Source: Taenia hydatigena (taxonomy: Eukaryota > Platyhelminthes > Cestoda > Cyclophyllidea > Taeniidae). From it: DNA of 64,000 bases. The stretch is taken from positions 5,133,107-5,197,106 of the forward strand of contig JADWOT020000002.1 in assembly GCA_036345935.2 (NCBI GenBank), written 5' to 3'. Below the pieces are notes generated by a model. It did no database searches. It saw only the letters and a list, made by a program, of their open reading frames with translations, and was not told the DNA's origin. The position numbers were made by a program, and so were the translations under genes. This document shows positions 62,646-64,000 of the stretch, piece by piece (positions within the stretch are counted from its first letter, which is position 1; the number at the start of each line of letters is the position of its first letter).

Positions 62646-64000
62646 GTTCTTAATTGATAGCTTCCAGTCTGTTTTGATTATGCTATTTCACTGATTTTGT
62701 GTTTTTTCCCCTAGAACACGTGTCTCCTCCGCACTGACTCGTTTGTTACTGAATGCTAGGAAAATTTCGAGCGAAACGATTTGTCAGCATTTGCATTTGA
62801 TGCGATGAACTCAAGTTATTAGGCATCATGCTGCATTGGTGAAAGGGAAGTCAATTGCGCATTTCTACCTTCTGCTTCCGGTTTCTTCGCCTCGGAATAA
62901 GAGGCGGATGCAAGGTATGAAATTGCGCATTTGAACAGTGAAGTGGAGATTTAAGGTGTGCTAAGTCAAAGTGATGGTCTGATTTCGTTCCCTTCTCCTA
63001 TTCGCTTCCTCTGCAGGGGTCGAAGGCTTCCTGTGCGTTACGTGGATTGCATTGATAGGCTTGTGCACTCTTGATAGGTGCGTTCTAACTAGTGTGGCTT
63101 ACAAAGCGCCTTAAGGGCCAAAAGTTCTACATGTTTTTTTTCAACAGTATGTTAGCAGTGTTCAGCGTTTGTCTGGTTTTGATGTCGGCTCCGTTAAGCT
63201 TGAGCAGCACTCCGCATCTTTTGCATACTTTCCAATGGCAATTAAGACTTGAACAACAAATCCTGCTATCATGTGCCAAATACAACTTGATTAGGTGCAA
63301 AGTGCTACGCTCATCCTGCGTAGTCTACAAGGACCCCGAGTGACCTTAATAGAAGTGCCTAAGAAGGATTACGGTCACATAAATGTTACTTTGGCAGTCT
63401 GGTACGCATTTAAAAAGGGCTTTAAACGCAGCCATTTCCACATCTTATTTAAACTTTTCTCGAAGCTCATGCAAGAAGCTGGTTACCAATGAAAACTGTG
63501 ACTATTTTATGAATTTACGCAGCATACAGCATAAGGTTGTGCTTAAGAAGGCACATAAGGCGAAATGTCTGTGACTTTTGCACACATGTGGTTAAATTCC
63601 GAAGATGCAGCACTCGATTCCCTTCCTCAAGGCGCGGGTGATCTTTAGCCTGCTTGAAATAAACAGATTTTTCACGATTTTAAAAGGTATATTAATGTCA
63701 CGAAACTCCTTTTACTGGGAGGCTAATTCTGATCACCGCCCTGTTGGAACCACACGCCGTTTACATCTGCGTCACAAAAATTAGGCATGAAAACTGAGTT
63801 ATTTTGTTGCGATGGCAAGCAGTATTAACAGTTATTGCCTGCTCAATCACAATTTAGATAAGAATGCTCCGATTATGCCTTATGAACCAAAGGTCATACC
63901 AATCAGTGGCATGTCATGGATGCACATGCATCTCAATAAGCTCTCGTGTATTTTCTATGGCCTAAGTACAGCGCGGTGAAAGCGATTCGCAACAATTCTA
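62646..64000. other. No recognised gene at right edge
   Basis: An open frame at 63295-63492 (+) reads GPRVTLIEVPKKDYGHINV, which looks protein-like, and the frame above it at 63092-63343 overlaps. I could not assign either to a family. Confidence 0.35.

Noticed and set aside
63295..63492. Possible lipase-like C-terminal segment (EVPKKDYGHINV)
   Set aside because: Resemblance to the lipase His-loop region is faint, and no nucleophile Ser motif or other lipase block is nearby.

Overview
This window reads as nuclear DNA from a multicellular animal. Protein similarity is confined to short exon-sized islands with GT/AG-type borders. There is no operon-like packing, no ribosome-binding signal and no long open frame. 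Most of the sequence is non-coding, AT-leaning and full of diverged duplications. The ankyrin and fibronectin type III exons, the gene-fragment duplications and the pyrimidine-rich repeats would fit a flatworm, perhaps a tapeworm, but that is inference. No species-specific marker is visible.

I found no intact multi-exon gene. The recognisable protein sequence consists of decayed or partial gene copies. (1) Ankyrin-repeat copies lie at 1-2066 (+) and 17073-19234 (+), both with stops and frameshifts at preserved exon borders. A third, uninterrupted exon of the same family lies at 46756-47169 (-). (2) A probable RAD9 checkpoint-clamp pseudogene lies at 11279-12672 (-), with an in-frame TAG and a destroyed splice acceptor. 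A second copy of only its C-terminal exons lies inverted at 43103-43516 (+). (3) Two fibronectin type III domains lie in tandem, one decayed (24447-24860) and one in a clean exon (25212-25660).

Around these lie large duplications. A 1.7-kb segment is present at 20079-21850 and 30088-31790 in the same orientation. The RAD9-like copies sit in a longer inverted duplication (10840-13310 versus 42720-43940). From about 50 kb to 62.7 kb, and at 33.1-37.1 kb and 22.9-23.4 kb, the window is built from one modular repeat family. One strand of it is strikingly purine-rich; I call it R1. A 1.07-kb sequence (A) lies inverted at 51400-52475 and 57205-58300, with a diverged third copy at 58840-59345. Another (B) is inverted at 54340-54840 and 59590-60060.

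The rest (2.1-10.8, 13.3-17.1, 25.7-30.1, 37.1-42.7, 47.2-50.1 kb and smaller gaps) shows scattered short open frames that I could not link to a family. A 100-base run of N at 49433-49532 marks an assembly join. I saw no tRNA, complete rRNA, CRISPR array, transposase or reverse transcriptase motif. The genes here do not form a pathway. What links them is repeated duplication followed by decay.
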